Positions 4,767-5,324 of a stretch of 5,324 bases of DNA are shown here, one piece after another. A program made the translations under genes and the position numbers. Below the pieces are notes generated by a model. It made no database searches. It was not told the origin of the DNA and was given only the letters and a program-made list of their open reading frames with translations. Numbering within the stretch: position 1 is the stretch's first letter; each line of letters opens with the position of its first letter. The DNA comes from Firmicutes bacterium UBA5500 (lineage in GTDB: Bacteria > Bacillota > UBA994 > UBA5500). Location: positions 470 through 5,793 of the forward strand of contig DIPA01000071.1 in NCBI GenBank assembly GCA_002427055.1, given 5' to 3'.

Positions 4767-5324
4767 TTATTGACCACCCTTCTGCTCATAATCCCTTTCC
4801 TCTTTCTCCATGAAGCACTCAAAGCACAGGCCCTCAGTTCCTAATAACACATCAAACTGCTGAATATCCCCTCCGCATTTGGTGCAACTACCTACTGCCT
4901 TGAACAGCTGCTTCCCTCTTTCCCTCCTGCGCTTCTGTATTCGGTCTGCAACCTCATCCCCATAATCTCTTCTGAGCTTGGCATTTGCCAATGCAATTAG
5001 CTCCTCAGCACTCATTTGGTCCTTCTGCTCATCTGTGAGTTTGCTAATATCAATCATGTCCAACTCATCCTCCGTATTCTTTCTCATGGTTCTTTCACAG
5101 AGTCTTATAGCCTGCTTGATGATTTGCACCATTTCCGCAGGAGGCACCAACGTTTCCTTAGTTGCAAACTGGTCTTTGACTGACAGGAGCCACCCCTCTG
5201 TGCCCTTGACCTTCTCAGCAAGGAACAGGTCTACCCCACTGTAATTTCCCATTTCCCATAAGCCTAGAACCACTGCATCCATGGTCTGTTCGTTCACTCT
5301 TAGCACACTATAATCCCATGATTC
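4767..5324 (-). CDS. Zinc-ribbon protein of unknown function (5' end probably outside the window)
   Basis: I do not recognise this protein as a named family. The frame is open to the right edge (upstream residues ESWDYS), so the start is probably outside. Within the window the only early start is GTG at 5306-5304, with no good ribosome site. From that GTG there are 179 residues. The first 75 look like a globular alpha/beta unit (VLGLWEMGNYSGVDLFLAEKVKG... PPAEMVQIIKQAIRLCERTM). Next comes an acidic linker (NTEDELDMIDISKLTDEQ) and a charged helix (SAEELIALANAKLRRDYGDEVADRIQKRRRERGKQ, coiled-coil-like). Last is a zinc ribbon with Cys141-x2-Cys144 and Cys161-x2-Cys164 (CTKCGG, CFECF), ending in a charged tail. 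The layout suggests a nucleic-acid- or protein-binding adaptor. Nothing in the sequence shows catalysis. Confidence 0.75.
   Translation of the reverse strand, partial: ESWDYSVLRVNEQTMDAVVLGLWEMGNYSGVDLFLAEKVKGTEGWLLSVKDQFATKETLVPPAEMVQIIKQAIRLCERTMRKNTEDELDMIDISKLTDEQKDQMSAEELIALANAKLRRDYGDEVADRIQKRRRERGKQLFKAVGSCTKCGGDIQQFDVLLGTEGLCFECFMEKEERDYEQKGGQ

Noticed and set aside
1..5324. CRISPR arrays, tRNA and rRNA genes.
   Set aside because: No regularly spaced direct repeats, tRNA cloverleaf landmarks or rRNA-like stretches were seen on either strand.

Overview
The window looks like a chromosomal segment of a Gram-positive (Bacillota) bacterium, most likely a clostridial or related anaerobe. 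This rests on strong AAGGAG-type ribosome binding sites, intrinsic terminators with U-tracts, a BlaI/BlaR1 pair of the Firmicutes type, and a riboswitch plus terminator 5' leader. Species-level assignment is inference. Every gene I can support is on the minus strand, so transcription runs from high to low coordinates.

In transcription order: (1) 4767-5324, a zinc-ribbon protein of unknown function whose reading frame is still open at the right edge, followed by a small hairpin terminator. (2) 4305-4742, a gene-poor stretch holding a 15-bp perfect inverted repeat, a plus-strand-type terminator and REP-like GGGGACGG-containing palindromes. (3) 4068-4304, the C-terminal end of a sensor histidine kinase, cut inside its ATP-binding G1 box exactly where one of these palindromes begins. 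(4) 3636-3998, a BlaI/MecI-type repressor with a promoter and overlapping dyad in front of it, translationally coupled (ATGA overlap) to (5) 2341-3639, a BlaR1-like M56 membrane metallopeptidase whose extracellular domain is not penicillin-binding. A hairpin follows. (6) 962-2158, a CPA-type cation:proton antiporter. (7) 333-887, an unrecognised ORF whose nominal TTG start lies in the antiporter's terminator. (8) 1-83, the first 28 codons of a gene leaving the window on the left.

The most notable element is the leader of the antiporter gene (about 2180-2270, minus strand). It matches the fluoride (crcB) riboswitch aptamer in sequence and fold: a P1 hairpin, the AAACCGC joint, a short second stem, the UGAUG segment, and a 5-bp loop-to-3' pseudoknot. 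It is followed by a U6-tailed terminator that reuses the 3' half of the aptamer. This predicts a transcriptional ON switch, in which fluoride stabilises the aptamer, blocks the terminator and turns on the antiporter. The antiporter is therefore probably part of a fluoride or halide stress response.

The BlaI/BlaR1 pair forms a separate two-gene, probably autorepressed signalling operon with no beta-lactamase gene in view. The region to its right looks rearranged: a kinase stump, palindromic repeats and orphan hairpins.
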